The notes: generated by a model not told the origin, from the sequence alone. Shown: positions 17,223 to 28,062, numbered from the stretch's first letter. The stretch is DNA of 64,000 bases from Oceanisphaera arctica (GCF_002936955.1 NZ_MPZM01000012.1:1-64000), one strand, 5' to 3'. Numbers and translations: made by a program.

Positions 17223-18923
17223 ATGAACCAGGACGCCACCACCGCCCCTTCACGTCAGAACACTTCAACACAAGTGACTGGTATCGGTCGGCTGCTTGCC
17301 CGTGCGCGCAATAATCCCCTGCTGCCCCTGTTGCTGGCCGCCGCCGCCGTGGCCGCGATTGTCATTGCCCTGTTGCTGTGGGCGAGCAGCCCCGAGTACC
17401 GGGTGCTGTTCAGCAACCTGAGCGAAGCCGACGGCGGGCGTATCATCTCCGAACTGGACAAACGGGCCGTGCCCTACCGCTTTAGCGAAGGTGGGCACAG
17501 CCTGCTGGTGCCTGGCGATCAGGTGCACCGCCTACGCCTGCACCTGGCCGAACAGGGCCTGCCCCAGAGTGGCAATACCGGCTTCGCGCTGCTGGATGAA
17601 CAGGCCTTCGGCATCAGTCAGTTCGCCGAGCAGATCAACTTTCAGCGGGCGCTGGAAGGAGAACTGGCCAGCTCTATCGAGTCCCTGGGACCCGTGGCCC
17701 GGGCCCGGGTGCATCTGGCCATGGCCAAGTCGTCGGTATTTATCCGGGACCGGGAGCCGGCCAAGGCATCAGTGGTGCTGAATCTGCACCCGGGGCGGGT
17801 CCTCGACGAGGGCCAGATCAGCGCCATAGTGCACATGGTATCGGGCAGCGTGCCCGAACTGGCGGCAGACAAAGTCACCCTGGTCGATCAACGTGGCAGC
17901 CTGCTGTCGCGTACCGGCAGCAGCCGGGGCGATCTGGACGGCACCCAGCTCAGCTACATAGAGGAAGTGGAGCGCTCTTTCCGCCAGCGTATCGAAAATA
18001 TTCTGACGCCCATCATGGGCGCCCACAATGTGCGGGCCCAGGTCGCCGCCCAGATCGATTTTTCCAACCGGGAAGAAACCTCGGAGCGTTATTCCCCTAA
18101 CCAGGGGGGCAGCCCGGCTACCGTGCGCAGCTCCCAGCACAGTGCCTCCTACAACGGCAGCCAGCAGCCGGCTCAAGGGGTTCCCGGAGCATTGAGCAAT
18201 GTGCCGCCGGGTACTGCCGCCTCGCCCATCGAGCAGCCAACCGATGACAACGGCGCCGGCACCACGCCCTCTGCCGATGCGGTTCAGGCTGCCGCCTTGC
18301 AACAACAAAACAATGTCATCAACTACGAGGTGGATCGCAATATCACCCATATACAGTATCGCCAGGGCCACATCAAACGATTAACGGCGGCGGTGGTAGT
18401 GAACTACCGGAGCCTGCCCGGCGAGGGCGGAGAGTATATCAAGACCCCGCTCAGCGATACCGAGCTCGAGCACATCACCCGCCTGGCACGCCAGGCCATG
18501 GGTTTTTCCGAGATCCGCGGCGACCAGCTGGAAGTGGTCAACAGCCTGTTTATCGAGCAGCAGTCAACGCTGCCGCCCAGAGAATGGTGGGAGTCGCCGT
18601 CACTGCAGCGCCTGGCACTGACCTTTGGCCGCTACCTGCTGGTCGGCCTGGCCGCACTGTTGCTGTACCTGCTGCTGCTGCGACCACTGCTGCGCCGCTA
18701 TGCCCCGCCGCCAGAACCAGCCGGTATTCAGGTGACGGTGGACGATGAGCAGAACGACGAGCCAGGACCGGAGAAGATGGTCGAAGCCACCTATGAAAGG
18801 GTACTGCAAAAGCGCAAGACCCACCCCCACGAGCAGCACCTCGCCCTGCTCCGGAAACTGGCCAAGGAAGACCCGCACCTGGTCGCCATGATCATTCGCA
18901 GTTGGATACATAAATATGAGTAA
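17223..18923 (+). CDS. fliF: Flagellar MS-ring protein FliF
   Basis: FliF forms the membrane and supramembrane ring that serves as the assembly base. I prefer the ATG at 17223, 5 bp after AGAAAGG; a GTG at 17217 is in frame. The protein has about 566 residues with two membrane segments (about 35-55 and about 455-475), ring-building domains with EYRVLFSNLSEADGG, and a C-terminal FliG-binding tail. Its stop overlaps the fliG start by 8 bp. It opens the long operon fliFGHIJK. Confidence 0.97.
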   Translation: MNQDATTAPSRQNTSTQVTGIGRLLARARNNPLLPLLLAAAAVAAIVIALLLWASSPEYRVLFSNLSEADGGRIISELDKRAVPYRFSEGGHSLLVPGDQVHRLRLHLAEQGLPQSGNTGFALLDEQAFGISQFAEQINFQRALEGELASSIESLGPVARARVHLAMAKSSVFIRDREPAKASVVLNLHPGRVLDEGQISAIVHMVSGSVPELAADKVTLVDQRGSLLSRTGSSRGDLDGTQLSYIEEVERSFRQRIENILTPIMGAHNVRAQVAAQIDFSNREETSERYSPNQGGSPATVRSSQHSASYNGSQQPAQGVPGALSNVPPGTAASPIEQPTDDNGAGTTPSADAVQAAALQQQNNVINYEVDRNITHIQYRQGHIKRLTAAVVVNYRSLPGEGGEYIKTPLSDTELEHITRLARQAMGFSEIRGDQLEVVNSLFIEQQSTLPPREWWESPSLQRLALTFGRYLLVGLAALLLYLLLLRPLLRRYAPPPEPAGIQVTVDDEQNDEPGPEKMVEATYERVLQKRKTHPHEQHLALLRKLAKEDPHLVAMIIRSWIHKYE

Positions 18924-19926
18924 CGATTTCCTCCTTGATATCAGCGGCGCCCGCCGGGGTGCCATCCTGCTGATGGCGCTGGATGAAGACAGCGCGGTCG
19001 ACGTGTTCAAGCACTTTTCAGGCCCCGAGGTCCAGTTGCTGACCCAGGAGATGAGCAACCTGAGCAAGCTCACTCAGGAAGAAATGCGCCACATACTGCA
19101 GGAGTTCAAACAGGAAGCGGAAGAGTTTTCCGATATCAACCTGCATTCCGACGAACACCTGCACGGCATGCTGAGCAAGGCGCTGGGCAAGGAACGGGCC
19201 AGCAGTCTGCTTGAGGATGCGAACGAACACCGGCAGAAAAACACCGGCATCGACGCCCTCAACCTGATGGAGGCCTCGGTGATCGCCGAGCTGATCCGCG
19301 ATGAACATCCACAGATTATCGCCACCATACTGATCCATCTGGAGCGGGCGCAGGCCTCAGACGTACTCGGGCACTTCAACGACCGGCTGCGCAACGAAGT
19401 CGTGCTGCGCATCGCCACCTTTACCGGCGTCCAGCCGGCGGCATTGCAGGAACTCACCGAAGTGCTCGGCGGCATGCTGAACGGCCAGACCCTGAAACGC
19501 AGCAAGATGGGCGGCATCAAGACTGCCGCCGAAATCCTCAACCGGATGAGCACCCATCAGGAAAGCGCAGTCATCGAGACTATCCGCGCCCACAACGAAA
19601 ATCTGGCCCAGAAGATCATCGACGAAATGTTCCTGTTTGAAAACCTGCAGGATCTGGACGATCACAGCATACAGCTCCTGCTCAAGGAGATTAACGCCGA
19701 CAACCTGATGGTAGCGCTCAAGGGCGCCTCCGAGGGTCTGCTGCTCAAATTCATGAGCAACATGTCCCAGCGGGCCGCCAAGCTGATGCGTGAAGAAATG
19801 GATGCCAGAGGCCCGATTCGCCGCTCGCTGGTGGACAGCGAGCAAAAGGCCATCCTGCAGGTGGTCAGGCGCCTGGCAGACAGCGGCGAGATAGTGCTGG
19901 GCGGAGGCAACGACAGCTATGTCTAA
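18916..19926 (+). CDS. fliG: Flagellar motor switch protein FliG
   Basis: FliG is the rotor ring protein that contacts the stator. The 336 residues contain the N-terminal FliF-binding domain, the middle domain with an EHPQ segment (RDEHPQIIATILIHL) and the C-terminal torque domain with alternating charges (LMREEMDARGPIRRSLVDSEQKAILQVVRRLADSGEI). It overlaps fliF by 8 bp and fliH by 8 bp. Confidence 0.97.
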   Translation: MSNDFLLDISGARRGAILLMALDEDSAVDVFKHFSGPEVQLLTQEMSNLSKLTQEEMRHILQEFKQEAEEFSDINLHSDEHLHGMLSKALGKERASSLLEDANEHRQKNTGIDALNLMEASVIAELIRDEHPQIIATILIHLERAQASDVLGHFNDRLRNEVVLRIATFTGVQPAALQELTEVLGGMLNGQTLKRSKMGGIKTAAEILNRMSTHQESAVIETIRAHNENLAQKIIDEMFLFENLQDLDDHSIQLLLKEINADNLMVALKGASEGLLLKFMSNMSQRAAKLMREEMDARGPIRRSLVDSEQKAILQVVRRLADSGEIVLGGGNDSYV

Positions 19927-20683
19927 AACCTTCGAGCCCGATGTTCGTCCGTTCACCACGCAAGTACGGCAAGAGGCCTGGCAACCCTGGCAGATGGGAC
20001 AGCTGGACCCCGCCAGCTCGGCGCGGCCATCGGCCGAGACACCGGAGCTGCAAGAATCCGCCCGCCAACAAGAACTCGATCAGCAGAGCGAACTGGACAC
20101 TCTTCGGGAACAGATCCGCCAGCAAGCCCATGAGCAGGGCTACCGGGAAGGCCTGGAAGCCGGTCGTCAGCAGGGCTATGACCAGGGTCTGGAACAGGGT
20201 CGGGCCGCCGGCGCCGAGCAGGGGCTGGAGCAGACCCGGCAGGCACTGGCCCCCCTGCTGCCCCTGGCTCAGAACTTCAGCATGGCACTGACCAACCTGG
20301 ATGATGATATCGCCGAGGCTCTGGTCGAGCTGGCGCTGAATACCGGCCGGCAACTGGCGGCCGATGCCCTCAAAGCCCGGCCGGAGCAGGTGCTGGTGCT
20401 GGTGCGTGAATTGTTGCAGGTAGAGCCAACCCTGTCCGGCTCGCCCCGTCTATGGCTGCATCCGGCGGATCTTGAGCTGGTGCAAGCTCAGCTGGGCGCC
20501 GAACTGGCCACTGCCGGCTGGCAACTACAGCCCGACGAACAGCTCGGCCGTGGCGGCTGTCGCGTGACCAGCGCCAGCGGCGAGCTGGACGCCAGCTGGG
20601 AAAGCCGCTGGCAGGCCATTACCGGCCAACTGCGACACCGTCATGCTCAGGTCGAGCAAGCGGGCACGGAATCGGCGCAATGA
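19919..20683 (+). CDS. fliH: Flagellar export ATPase regulator FliH
   Basis: FliH is the stator-like regulator of the FliI ATPase in the cytoplasmic export complex. The 254 residues have a Glu/Gln-rich helical region with GxxxG-type repeats ([22 protein letters not shown], about 80-105), typical of FliH, and a conserved C-terminal domain. It overlaps fliI by 4 bp. Confidence 0.93.
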   Translation: MSKTFEPDVRPFTTQVRQEAWQPWQMGQLDPASSARPSAETPELQESARQQELDQQSELDTLREQIRQQAHEQGYREGLEAGRQQGYDQGLEQGRAAGAEQGLEQTRQALAPLLPLAQNFSMALTNLDDDIAEALVELALNTGRQLAADALKARPEQVLVLVRELLQVEPTLSGSPRLWLHPADLELVQAQLGAELATAGWQLQPDEQLGRGGCRVTSASGELDASWESRWQAITGQLRHRHAQVEQAGTESAQ

Positions 20684-22071
20684 CCATCAGCACCGCCACC
20701 AACGCCCATCAGCGTCGCTGGCTGCTGATCATGAACAAGGTCGGCAGCCGGATTGAGTCCCTGCCCGGTTACCGGGCCAGCGGCCGGATTATCCGCGCCA
20801 CCGGCATGGTGCTGGAGGCTGTCGGGCTCAGGGTTCCCCTGGGCAGCGCCTGTCGTATCGAGCTGTCGAGCCCGGATGGTTCCCCCCAGGATCGTTTCGC
20901 CGAGGCCGAGGTAGTGGGCTTTGCGGGGGAGCGATTGTTCCTGATGCCGCTGGAGGAACTGAGCGGCCTGGCACCGGGAGCCAAGGTATATCCGATGGGG
21001 GAAGGCCCGACCAGCGGTGCTCGTCGCTTTCCCCTGGGAGAAGCCCTGTTGGGCCGGGTGCTGGACGGTAATGGCCGGCCCCTGGATGGCAAGGGACCTC
21101 TGGATGATGCGCCCCGGGCTCCGCTGGCCACGGCTCCATTCAACCCACTGATGAGGGCGCCTATCGACAGCCAAATCGATGTGGGCATTCGCGCCATCAA
21201 TGGCCTGCTCAGCGTCGGTCGGGGGCAACGCATGGGACTGTTTGCCGGTTCCGGGGTCGGCAAGTCGGTGTTGCTGGGTATGATGGCCCGCTATACCAGG
21301 GCGGATGTGATCGTGGTCGGCCTGATCGGCGAACGGGGTCGGGAAGTACAGGATTTTATCGATAATATTCTGGGTGAAGAAGGCCGCCGCCGCGCCGTGG
21401 TGGTCGCCGCCCCCGCAGACACGTCTCCGTTGCAACGGCTGCAGGGCGCTGCCTATGCCACCCGTCTGGCGGAGGGCTTTCGCGATCAGGGCCTTGATGT
21501 CTTGCTGATCATGGATTCCCTGACCCGTTATGCCATGGCCCAGCGTGAAATCGCCCTGGCCATCGGTGAGCCCCCGGCCACCAAGGGCTACCCGCCCTCT
21601 GTATTTGCCAAGCTGCCCCGCCTGGTGGAACGTGCCGGCAACGGTCCACCCGGCGGCGGTTCGATTACCGCCTTTTATACGGTGCTGACCGAAGGCGACG
21701 ATCAGCAGGATCCCATTGCCGATTCGGCGCGGGCCATCCTCGATGGCCATATAGTGCTGTCACGGTCGCTGGCCGAAGCCGGCCATTATCCGGCCATTGA
21801 TATCGAGGCGTCGATCAGCCGGGTAATGAGCGCCATAGTCCCGCCTGATAGGCAACAGCAGGCTCAACAGTTCAAGCAACTGTTCTCCCGCTATCAGCGC
21901 AACCGGGATCTGATCAGCGTCGGCGCCTACAGCCCGGGTAAGGATCCCCTGCTCGATCGGGCGGTACAGCTCAACCCCCGGCTGGAAAGTTTTCTGCAAC
22001 AGCATATTCATGAACACGCGGATCTCGATGCCACGCAACAGGCCTTGGCAACACTATTTGGAACTCAATGA
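20680..22071 (+). CDS. fliI: Flagellum-specific export ATPase FliI
   Basis: FliI is the hexameric ATPase of the flagellar type III export apparatus, related to F1 beta. The 463 residues contain Walker A ([11 protein letters not shown]), Walker B ([22 protein letters not shown]) and the family motif [22 protein letters not shown]. The start overlaps the fliH stop (ATGA) and the stop overlaps fliJ in the same way. Confidence 0.98.
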   Translation: MTISTATNAHQRRWLLIMNKVGSRIESLPGYRASGRIIRATGMVLEAVGLRVPLGSACRIELSSPDGSPQDRFAEAEVVGFAGERLFLMPLEELSGLAPGAKVYPMGEGPTSGARRFPLGEALLGRVLDGNGRPLDGKGPLDDAPRAPLATAPFNPLMRAPIDSQIDVGIRAINGLLSVGRGQRMGLFAGSGVGKSVLLGMMARYTRADVIVVGLIGERGREVQDFIDNILGEEGRRRAVVVAAPADTSPLQRLQGAAYATRLAEGFRDQGLDVLLIMDSLTRYAMAQREIALAIGEPPATKGYPPSVFAKLPRLVERAGNGPPGGGSITAFYTVLTEGDDQQDPIADSARAILDGHIVLSRSLAEAGHYPAIDIEASISRVMSAIVPPDRQQQAQQFKQLFSRYQRNRDLISVGAYSPGKDPLLDRAVQLNPRLESFLQQHIHEHADLDATQQALATLFGTQ

Positions 22072-22547
22072 TGACAACTGCCAGCCCCCTGCACACCCTG
22101 ATAGAACTGACCCGGGAAGCCAGAGACAAGGCCGGTCAGCTGCTGGCCAGCGAACGGCGTAGCGAAACCCAGCTGACCACCCAGCTGCAGACCCTCAATC
22201 ACTACCGGCTGGAATATGCCGGACGCCTGCAGCAGCTGCTGTCCACCGGCATAGATCCGGCGACCCTGCACAATTATCAGCAATTTCTCGGCTCGCTGGA
22301 CGCCTCCATCACCCGAGCCCGCCAGGCTATCGATCAGCAGCAGCAGAGAGTCAGCGCCGGTCAGCAGCACTGGCAGCAGCAACAACAACGCCTGTCTTCC
22401 TATAGCACCCTGACCCAGCGCCGAACAGCCGCGCTTCAGCGCCAGACCCAGCGTCAGGAGTTGCGTCAGAGCGATGAGCTGACCACCAATGCCCTGGCAC
22501 GCCAGGGCGTGAATGGGCTGCACGAACATGAGACACAGGAGCGCTAA
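22068..22547 (+). CDS. fliJ: Flagellar export protein FliJ
   Basis: FliJ is a coiled-coil rod that acts as the central stalk of the FliI hexamer and as a chaperone escort. The 159 residues are almost wholly helical and Gln-rich ([20 protein letters not shown]). The fliI-fliJ-fliK order supports the call. It overlaps fliI by 4 bp and shares TAATG with fliK. Confidence 0.92.
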   Translation: MMTTASPLHTLIELTREARDKAGQLLASERRSETQLTTQLQTLNHYRLEYAGRLQQLLSTGIDPATLHNYQQFLGSLDASITRARQAIDQQQQRVSAGQQHWQQQQQRLSSYSTLTQRRTAALQRQTQRQELRQSDELTTNALARQGVNGLHEHETQER

Positions 22548-23632
22548 TGGAGATCTGCGCCCTGATCAACACAGGCACATCCGCCATGCCCACGCCGGCG
22601 AAATCCCGCCAGGCGGCGCCCGAGAAAGCGTTTTCCCACCAGCTGGCCCGGCACGAAAAGCCCACCGCGCACAAAGCGGAAGGCAGTCGGCCCGGTTTGA
22701 AAAAACCAGAGCCCGAGCCGCCTGAAACCGTCTCGGATCCTGTCCTGGCTGCCAGCCAGCTCCCGCCCCAGGATAACGGCCTGCTACTGGCGATGGCCTT
22801 GCCCGGCGGCTTCAGCCCGGCGCCTGTGCCTGTGCCGACCACAGCAACCCCGGAGGCAGCACCGGAGATCACCGGCCTGCCACCGGCGCTGGTGGATATT
22901 CACCAGCGCCTGGCACTGATTGACCAGGCCGGCAGGCAGACCAGTATCCCGGTCGAGCCCTGGCCGCCGACCGAGGGGGGAAAACCGACGCTATTTGCTT
23001 TCGCTCCCCTGACAGGAGCCGGTCCGGAGGCGACAATGCAGGCCGGCAACCCGCTGCCGGAACCGGAGACGACAGCGCAGGCCGGTGACCTGCTGCCGGG
23101 ACCTGAGACCATCATGAATACAGTCCAGGGCATTGCTCCGGGGATTGCCGACCGAGGGTTATTGCCGGCGAATGGCACACAGCTCAGCCCGGCACCGGGC
23201 ATGGTGAGCCTGGCCGCTCCGGTCGCCAGTCAGGCCTGGCAGCAACAGCTTGGCCAGCAACTGATCGGGCTGGCGTTGCGTTCCGATCAAAGCATGGAGC
23301 TGCATCTTAACCCGGCTGAACTGGGGCCCTTGCTGGTCAGCCTGAAGCTGACCGAACAGGACGCCCAGGTACAGTTTTTATCCGCTCATGGCCCTGTGCG
23401 TCAGGCGGTAGAGCAGGCCATTCCCCAGCTGCGCGAGGCGCTGGCCGAACAGGGTATCAGCCTGGGTGAAACCTCGGTCGGGGAACAAGGGCAGTCATTT
23501 GCCCGTGAACAGCCCTCCCCGCCCCCCATGACCACCGAGCCCCAGTCGGAAGAAAATCTGGAACAAGCCGTCGAGCATAGTCAGGCAATCCGTCCCGTGC
23601 TCCTGGATGGCCGGGTGGATCTGTATGCCTGA
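22547..23632 (+). CDS. fliK: Flagellar hook-length control protein FliK
   Basis: FliK measures hook length and triggers the FlhB specificity switch. The 361 residues have a long Pro/Ala-rich, low-complexity N-terminal half and a conserved C-terminal domain (about 225-310; LRSDQSMELHLNPAELGPLL, QVQFLSAHGPVRQAVEQAIPQLREALAEQG). It ends the first fli operon; 128 bp separate it from fliL. Confidence 0.95.
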   Translation: MEICALINTGTSAMPTPAKSRQAAPEKAFSHQLARHEKPTAHKAEGSRPGLKKPEPEPPETVSDPVLAASQLPPQDNGLLLAMALPGGFSPAPVPVPTTATPEAAPEITGLPPALVDIHQRLALIDQAGRQTSIPVEPWPPTEGGKPTLFAFAPLTGAGPEATMQAGNPLPEPETTAQAGDLLPGPETIMNTVQGIAPGIADRGLLPANGTQLSPAPGMVSLAAPVASQAWQQQLGQQLIGLALRSDQSMELHLNPAELGPLLVSLKLTEQDAQVQFLSAHGPVRQAVEQAIPQLREALAEQGISLGETSVGEQGQSFAREQPSPPPMTTEPQSEENLEQAVEHSQAIRPVLLDGRVDLYA

Positions 23633-23760
23633 ACAGCCCAATCGGGGAAGATAAGCCGACCTGGCCCTACTTTCCGGTCAACGGTCATGCTGCTTTTCCG
23701 GTATACTCCCGAACCGCACGGACACCATAACTCACAGACAGTAAGACAAAAGGTAACAAA

Positions 23761-24243
23761 ATGGCGAATGCCAAAGGCAACAGCAAGATGAAGTGGCTTA
23801 TGGCGATAATGATGCTGGTCATGGTGGCGGTGACCGGTGTCAATGGCTACTTTCTGCTGGAAAACATGAACAACAAGGCAAGCAATGTCGAAACAGCAGA
23901 GCAGGAGGATGTTCAGCCTGCCCCCGAGCCCATTTTTGTCAAGATAGACCCCTTCACTGTGAATCTGCAGGACGATCGCTATGGCCCACGCCTGCTCTAC
24001 ATCGGCCTGACCCTGAAGGTGGGCAACAGTAAAACGGAAACCGTGCTGGCCAGCCACATGCCCCAGATTCGTAATCGGTTATTGCTGTTGCTGTCCGGGC
24101 AACAGGCCGATGAAGTCACCTCTACCGGCGGCAAGGAACTGCTGGCTGCCCGTATCCTCGAGCGGCTGCGTGCCCCCATGACCAACGCCCAGCCGGAGTT
24201 ACTCATTGATGATGTGCTCTTTACCGAATTTATTGTCCAGTAA
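23761..24243 (+). CDS. fliL: Flagellar basal body-associated protein FliL
   Basis: FliL is a single-pass inner-membrane protein that surrounds the stator and supports torque. The 160 residues have one N-terminal membrane helix (MKWLMAIMMLVMVAVTGVNGYFLL) and a periplasmic domain ending in the conserved DVLFTEFIVQ. It opens fliLMNOPQR, with 20 bp to fliM. Confidence 0.95.
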   Translation: MANAKGNSKMKWLMAIMMLVMVAVTGVNGYFLLENMNNKASNVETAEQEDVQPAPEPIFVKIDPFTVNLQDDRYGPRLLYIGLTLKVGNSKTETVLASHMPQIRNRLLLLLSGQQADEVTSTGGKELLAARILERLRAPMTNAQPELLIDDVLFTEFIVQ

Positions 24244-24263
24244 CCGGTTAATGTTATTGCATC

Positions 24264-25319
24264 ATGTCTAAAGACGAACTGTTGTCACAACAAGAAATCG
24301 ACACCCTGCTCAATGGTGTCTTTGATGAAGAAGAGCATGCTGTCATCCAGCAGTCGCCGCGGGCGCGCCTGTTTGATCCCGCCACCCAACACAGGATTAT
24401 TCGTGAACGCCTGCATGCCCTGGATGTCATCAATGAACGCTTCGCCAGGCAGTTTCGAATGGGTCTTTTTAACCTGATACGGCGCAGCGCCGATATTACC
24501 GTGGAATCGGTACGCCACCAGAGTTACAGCGATTTTGCCCGCAATGTGCCGGTGCCGACCAATATCAACCTGATAACCATGAAGCCCCTAAGGGGTACGG
24601 CTCTGGTGGTCTTTCCTCCCGGCCTGATCTTTATGGTGGTGGATAACCTGTTTGGCGGGGATGGCCGTTTTATTAGCCAGTCCGACGGGCGCGACTTCAC
24701 CAATACGGAACAGCGTATCATCAGGCGTATCCTCAACCTGGCCATCGACGCCTATCAGGATGCCTGGAAAGCCGTCTATCCCCTGGAGATCGGCTATCTA
24801 CGCTCGGAAATGCAGACCAAGTTCGCCAATATCACCAACACTCAGGCCGACATAGTGGTCAACACCAGCTTCCATATGGAAGTCGGCAACCTGTCCAATG
24901 ATTTTCAGATTTGCATCCCTTATTCAATGCTGGAGCCGCTGCGTGACCAGCTCAGCAAACTCAAGGCCGAGAACAGCACTGCCAGTAACGGTGACGGTAT
25001 GTGGACCCGACGCATGGCCGGAGAAATCAAGCAGTCCGAAGTCGAGCTGGTGGCGAATTTTGTCACCCTGCCTTCTCGCCTTGCTCAAGTGATGACACTC
25101 AAGGTCGGCGACGTGCTGCCCATGGAGCTGCCCGACTCAGTGCTCGCCGGTGTTGACGGTGTGCCTGTGCTGGAGTGTGAATTCGGCAGCGAGAACGAGC
25201 AACGGGCTCTGCGGGTGACCCGTATCATAGATCATACCGCCCACGCTGCCGATAACGCCGACAATTTTGTCAGGAACCTGTTACCGAAAGATCCGCTGAA
25301 GGAAACCAATCATGACTGA
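24264..25319 (+). CDS. fliM: Flagellar motor switch protein FliM
   Basis: FliM is the C-ring protein that binds phosphorylated CheY. The N-terminus has the CheY-binding segment LLSQQEIDTLLNGV. The middle domain includes the GGDGRFI stretch and the C-terminal SpoA-like domain. The 351 residues are slightly more than the E. coli length (334). It overlaps fliN by 8 bp. Confidence 0.97.
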   Translation: MSKDELLSQQEIDTLLNGVFDEEEHAVIQQSPRARLFDPATQHRIIRERLHALDVINERFARQFRMGLFNLIRRSADITVESVRHQSYSDFARNVPVPTNINLITMKPLRGTALVVFPPGLIFMVVDNLFGGDGRFISQSDGRDFTNTEQRIIRRILNLAIDAYQDAWKAVYPLEIGYLRSEMQTKFANITNTQADIVVNTSFHMEVGNLSNDFQICIPYSMLEPLRDQLSKLKAENSTASNGDGMWTRRMAGEIKQSEVELVANFVTLPSRLAQVMTLKVGDVLPMELPDSVLAGVDGVPVLECEFGSENEQRALRVTRIIDHTAHAADNADNFVRNLLPKDPLKETNHD

Positions 25320-25794
25320 TCATACCCCCTCCGAGCAGGGCACGGCCGACGATGAATGGGCCATGGCCATGGCTGAGCAGCAAGGCCAGGAATCGGCCTC
25401 ACAGGAAGCCCCCAGAACCAGGGCTCTGGCCGAGCAGCTTCAGGGTGGTGAAAACAGTCCCTCGGGGGGGGTCCGCCCTGCCGGCAAGAGCGTGTTCAAG
25501 CCGCTGAAAAACAATGCCAATAGCGAGACGCCCCGAGAGCTGGAAATGATCCTGGATATTCCGGTCAAGCTCACCGTCGAACTGGGCCGCACCCGACTCA
25601 CCATCAAGCAGCTGCTTGAGCTGGCCCAGGGCTCGGTCATCGAACTCGATGGGCTGGCCGGGGAGCCCATGGATATACTGATCAACGGCTACCTGATCGC
25701 CCAGGGCGAAGTGGTGGTGATGGATGACAAGTACGGGATCCGTATTACCGAGATCGTCACCCCTTCCGAGCGGGTGCAAAAGCTGAACCGATGA
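25312..25794 (+). CDS. fliN: Flagellar motor switch protein FliN
   Basis: FliN, with FliM, forms the lower C-ring. The C-terminal SpoA domain (about 75-155; LDIPVKLTVELGRTRLTIKQLLELAQGSVIELD, GYLIAQGEVVVMDDKYGIRITEIV) is textbook. The 160 residues include an N-terminal extension somewhat longer than in E. coli. It overlaps fliM by 8 bp and fliO by 4 bp. Confidence 0.97.
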   Translation: MTDHTPSEQGTADDEWAMAMAEQQGQESASQEAPRTRALAEQLQGGENSPSGGVRPAGKSVFKPLKNNANSETPRELEMILDIPVKLTVELGRTRLTIKQLLELAQGSVIELDGLAGEPMDILINGYLIAQGEVVVMDDKYGIRITEIVTPSERVQKLNR

Positions 25795-26219
25795 ACGACA
25801 CTTCCCTCCCCCTTGCCGGCACCGGCGGCGATGCCTTGCTGGGCATGGCTGCTCTGGGTAAAACCGCCGCCGTGCTGGCGCTGATCATCATGCTGATCCT
25901 GCTGTGCGGCTACCTGTTCAGGCGCCTGGGTAGAGCGGGTACGGGGATTGGGCCAAACATGAAGGTCATTGCCAGTACCGCCCTCGGTAACCGGGAACGG
26001 ATTGTGGTGGTCGAACTGGAGGACACCTGGCTGATACTGGGCGTGGGCGGCGGTCAGGTCAACAAGCTGCATGAAATGCCGGCACAGCGGCGATCATCTG
26101 CAGAGCATGCCGGGCCTGACGTTGAGCCGGGCTTTGCCAGCCGTTTTGCCCTGGCCCTGAAACAGCAGGCCGGAGCGCGTACTGGCAGGGGACGCGCCGC
26201 GCCCCGCGACGGATCCTGA
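25791..26219 (+). CDS. fliO: Flagellar biosynthesis protein FliO
   Basis: FliO helps assemble the FliP ring of the export gate. The 142 residues have one membrane segment (about 20-45; [18 protein letters not shown]) and a short cytoplasmic domain with [21 protein letters not shown]. It lies between fliN and fliP, as usual. Confidence 0.92.
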   Translation: MNDTSLPLAGTGGDALLGMAALGKTAAVLALIIMLILLCGYLFRRLGRAGTGIGPNMKVIASTALGNRERIVVVELEDTWLILGVGGGQVNKLHEMPAQRRSSAEHAGPDVEPGFASRFALALKQQAGARTGRGRAAPRDGS

Positions 26220-26221
26220 AC

Positions 26222-26971
26222 ATGAAGGCTTATGCTTGTCTCAGGATGTTGCTGCTTGCCGGCCTGTGCTGCTGGCCGGCGTTCACCGCCGCCCAGTCGC
26301 TTCCGGGCATTATCAGCCAGCCCACCGCCGATGGCGGCCAGCAATGGTCCATCCAGCTACAAACCCTGCTGCTGCTCAGCAGCATGGCTTTCCTGCCCGC
26401 CATGCTGCTGATGATGACCAGTTTTACCCGTATCATCATCGTCTTCAGCCTGCTACGCACCGCCATGGGCACCCAGTCCACGCCGCCCAATCAGGTGTTG
26501 CTGGGGCTGGCCCTGTTCCTGACCTTTTTTATCATGTCGCCGGTATTCAGCCAGATCTACGACACCGCCTGGCAGCCCTTGTCCCAGGACAAGATCAACA
26601 TGGAGCAATTTTTATCCCTGGGCAGCCAGCCCCTGCGGGACTTTATGCTGGCCCAGACCCGGGATGCGGATCTGGCGCTGTTTGTGCGCCTGGCCGATGT
26701 CGGCCCGCTGCAGGGCCCGGAAGACCTGCCCATGCGGGTGCTGATGCCGGCCTTTGTCACCAGCGAGTTAAAAACCGCCTTTCAGATCGGATTCACCATT
26801 TTCATCCCCTTCCTGATTATCGATCTGGTGGTCGCCAGCGTGCTGATGGCGCTGGGCATGATGATGGTACCGCCGGCCACCATTTCCCTGCCGTTCAAGC
26901 TGATGCTGTTCGTGCTGGTGGATGGCTGGCAGCTGCTGATCGGCTCACTGGCCCAGAGTTTCCATGTCTAG
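26222..26971 (+). CDS. fliP: Flagellar export gate protein FliP
   Basis: FliP is the core pentameric subunit of the export gate. The 249 residues start with a cleavable signal peptide ([16 protein letters not shown]) and then have the family motifs [24 protein letters not shown] and [18 protein letters not shown]. The gene begins 2 bp after the fliO stop. Confidence 0.97.
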   Translation: MKAYACLRMLLLAGLCCWPAFTAAQSLPGIISQPTADGGQQWSIQLQTLLLLSSMAFLPAMLLMMTSFTRIIIVFSLLRTAMGTQSTPPNQVLLGLALFLTFFIMSPVFSQIYDTAWQPLSQDKINMEQFLSLGSQPLRDFMLAQTRDADLALFVRLADVGPLQGPEDLPMRVLMPAFVTSELKTAFQIGFTIFIPFLIIDLVVASVLMALGMMMVPPATISLPFKLMLFVLVDGWQLLIGSLAQSFHV

Positions 26972-26995
26972 CACGATCAGTCCGAGGAGACGGAC

Positions 26996-27265
26996 ATGAC
27001 CCCGGAAGCGGTGATGAACCTGGCCTATCAGGGCATGCGGGTCACCCTGCTGTTGTCCGCCCCCCTGTTGCTGACCGCGCTGCTGGTCGGCCTGCTGATC
27101 AGCCTGTTTCAGGCCGCCACCCAGATCAACGAGATGACGCTGTCGTTTATTCCCAAGATACTGGCGGTACTTGCGGTGCTGGTGGCCAGCGGTCCCTACC
27201 TGTTGAAGCTGATCGTCGACTTTACCCGGGAACTGTTCACCAATATCCCGTTCATGGTGATGTAA
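26996..27265 (+). CDS. fliQ: Flagellar export gate protein FliQ
   Basis: FliQ is a two-helix export-gate subunit that wraps around FliP/FliR. The 89 residues contain two hydrophobic hairpin helices and the conserved SLFQAATQINEMTLSFIPKI segment. GAGGAGACGG provides the ribosome site. Confidence 0.97.
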   Translation: MTPEAVMNLAYQGMRVTLLLSAPLLLTALLVGLLISLFQAATQINEMTLSFIPKILAVLAVLVASGPYLLKLIVDFTRELFTNIPFMVM

Positions 27266-27271
27266 GCGACC

Positions 27272-28060
27272 GTGGTCGAGGTCACATTTGCCCAACTGCA
27301 GGGCTGGCTGGTCACCTTTCTCTGGCCCTTTACCCGCCTCAGCGCCTTCCTGGTGGCCGCCCCCCTGCTCGGCCACTCCAGTATTCCCAATCGGGTAAAA
27401 ATCGGCCTCGCCGCCTTGCTGACCCTGATTATCGCCCCCGGCCTGCCGCCACTACCGGATACCCCCGTGATGTCCTGGGCGGGACTCGGCATCCTGGTCG
27501 AGCAGATGCTGATCGGTCTGGCCATGGGTCTGACCATGCACATCCTGTTCGCCGTGGTGACGGCGGCGGGGGAATATATCGGCCTGCAGATGGGTCTCGC
27601 CTTCGCCACCTTCTTCGCCCCGGACACCGGTGCCAATACCATGGTGCTGGCGCGGCTGCTGTATATGATCAGCCTGCTGCTGTTTCTGGCCTTCGATGGC
27701 CATCTGATGGTTATCGAGATCCTGGCCGGCACCTTTTTCGCTCTGCCTGTCGGCAGCAGCGGCCTGAATACCGGCGCCTTCGAGCTGCTGGCCCGGTTCG
27801 CCAGCACCATCTTTGTCTCCGGGCTGCTACTGGCCTGGCCACTGGTCGCCGCCCTTCTGATCATCAACCTGTCGCTGGGCATCCTTAACCGGGCGGCCCC
27901 GCAGCTGACGGTGTTTTCGGTGGGTTTTCCGCTGACCATGATGGTGGGGCTGGTGCTGTTGATGGTTATGATGACCGATCTGGGTCGTTTCCTGCAGCGG
28001 CTGTTCGGCCAGGGGCTGACCTTTATGCAGCAGCTGGTAGGGGCCATGGTGCCGCTATGA
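27272..28060 (+). CDS. fliR: Flagellar export gate protein FliR
   Basis: FliR completes the FliP5Q4R1 gate. The 262 residues carry about six membrane segments and the family stretch ASTIFVSGLLLAWPLVAALLI. The start is a GTG, 6 bp after fliQ, with no strong Shine-Dalgarno, so it probably relies on coupling. It is the last gene of the fli operon and faces flgL across a repeat-filled gap. Confidence 0.96.
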   Translation: MVEVTFAQLQGWLVTFLWPFTRLSAFLVAAPLLGHSSIPNRVKIGLAALLTLIIAPGLPPLPDTPVMSWAGLGILVEQMLIGLAMGLTMHILFAVVTAAGEYIGLQMGLAFATFFAPDTGANTMVLARLLYMISLLLFLAFDGHLMVIEILAGTFFALPVGSSGLNTGAFELLARFASTIFVSGLLLAWPLVAALLIINLSLGILNRAAPQLTVFSVGFPLTMMVGLVLLMVMMTDLGRFLQRLFGQGLTFMQQLVGAMVPL

Positions 28061-28062
28061 TG

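Noticed and set aside
26236-27888. 550-codon open frame on the plus strand across fliP, fliQ and fliR
   Set aside because: It is the alternative frame of three certain genes, His/Pro/Gly-rich and without motifs.
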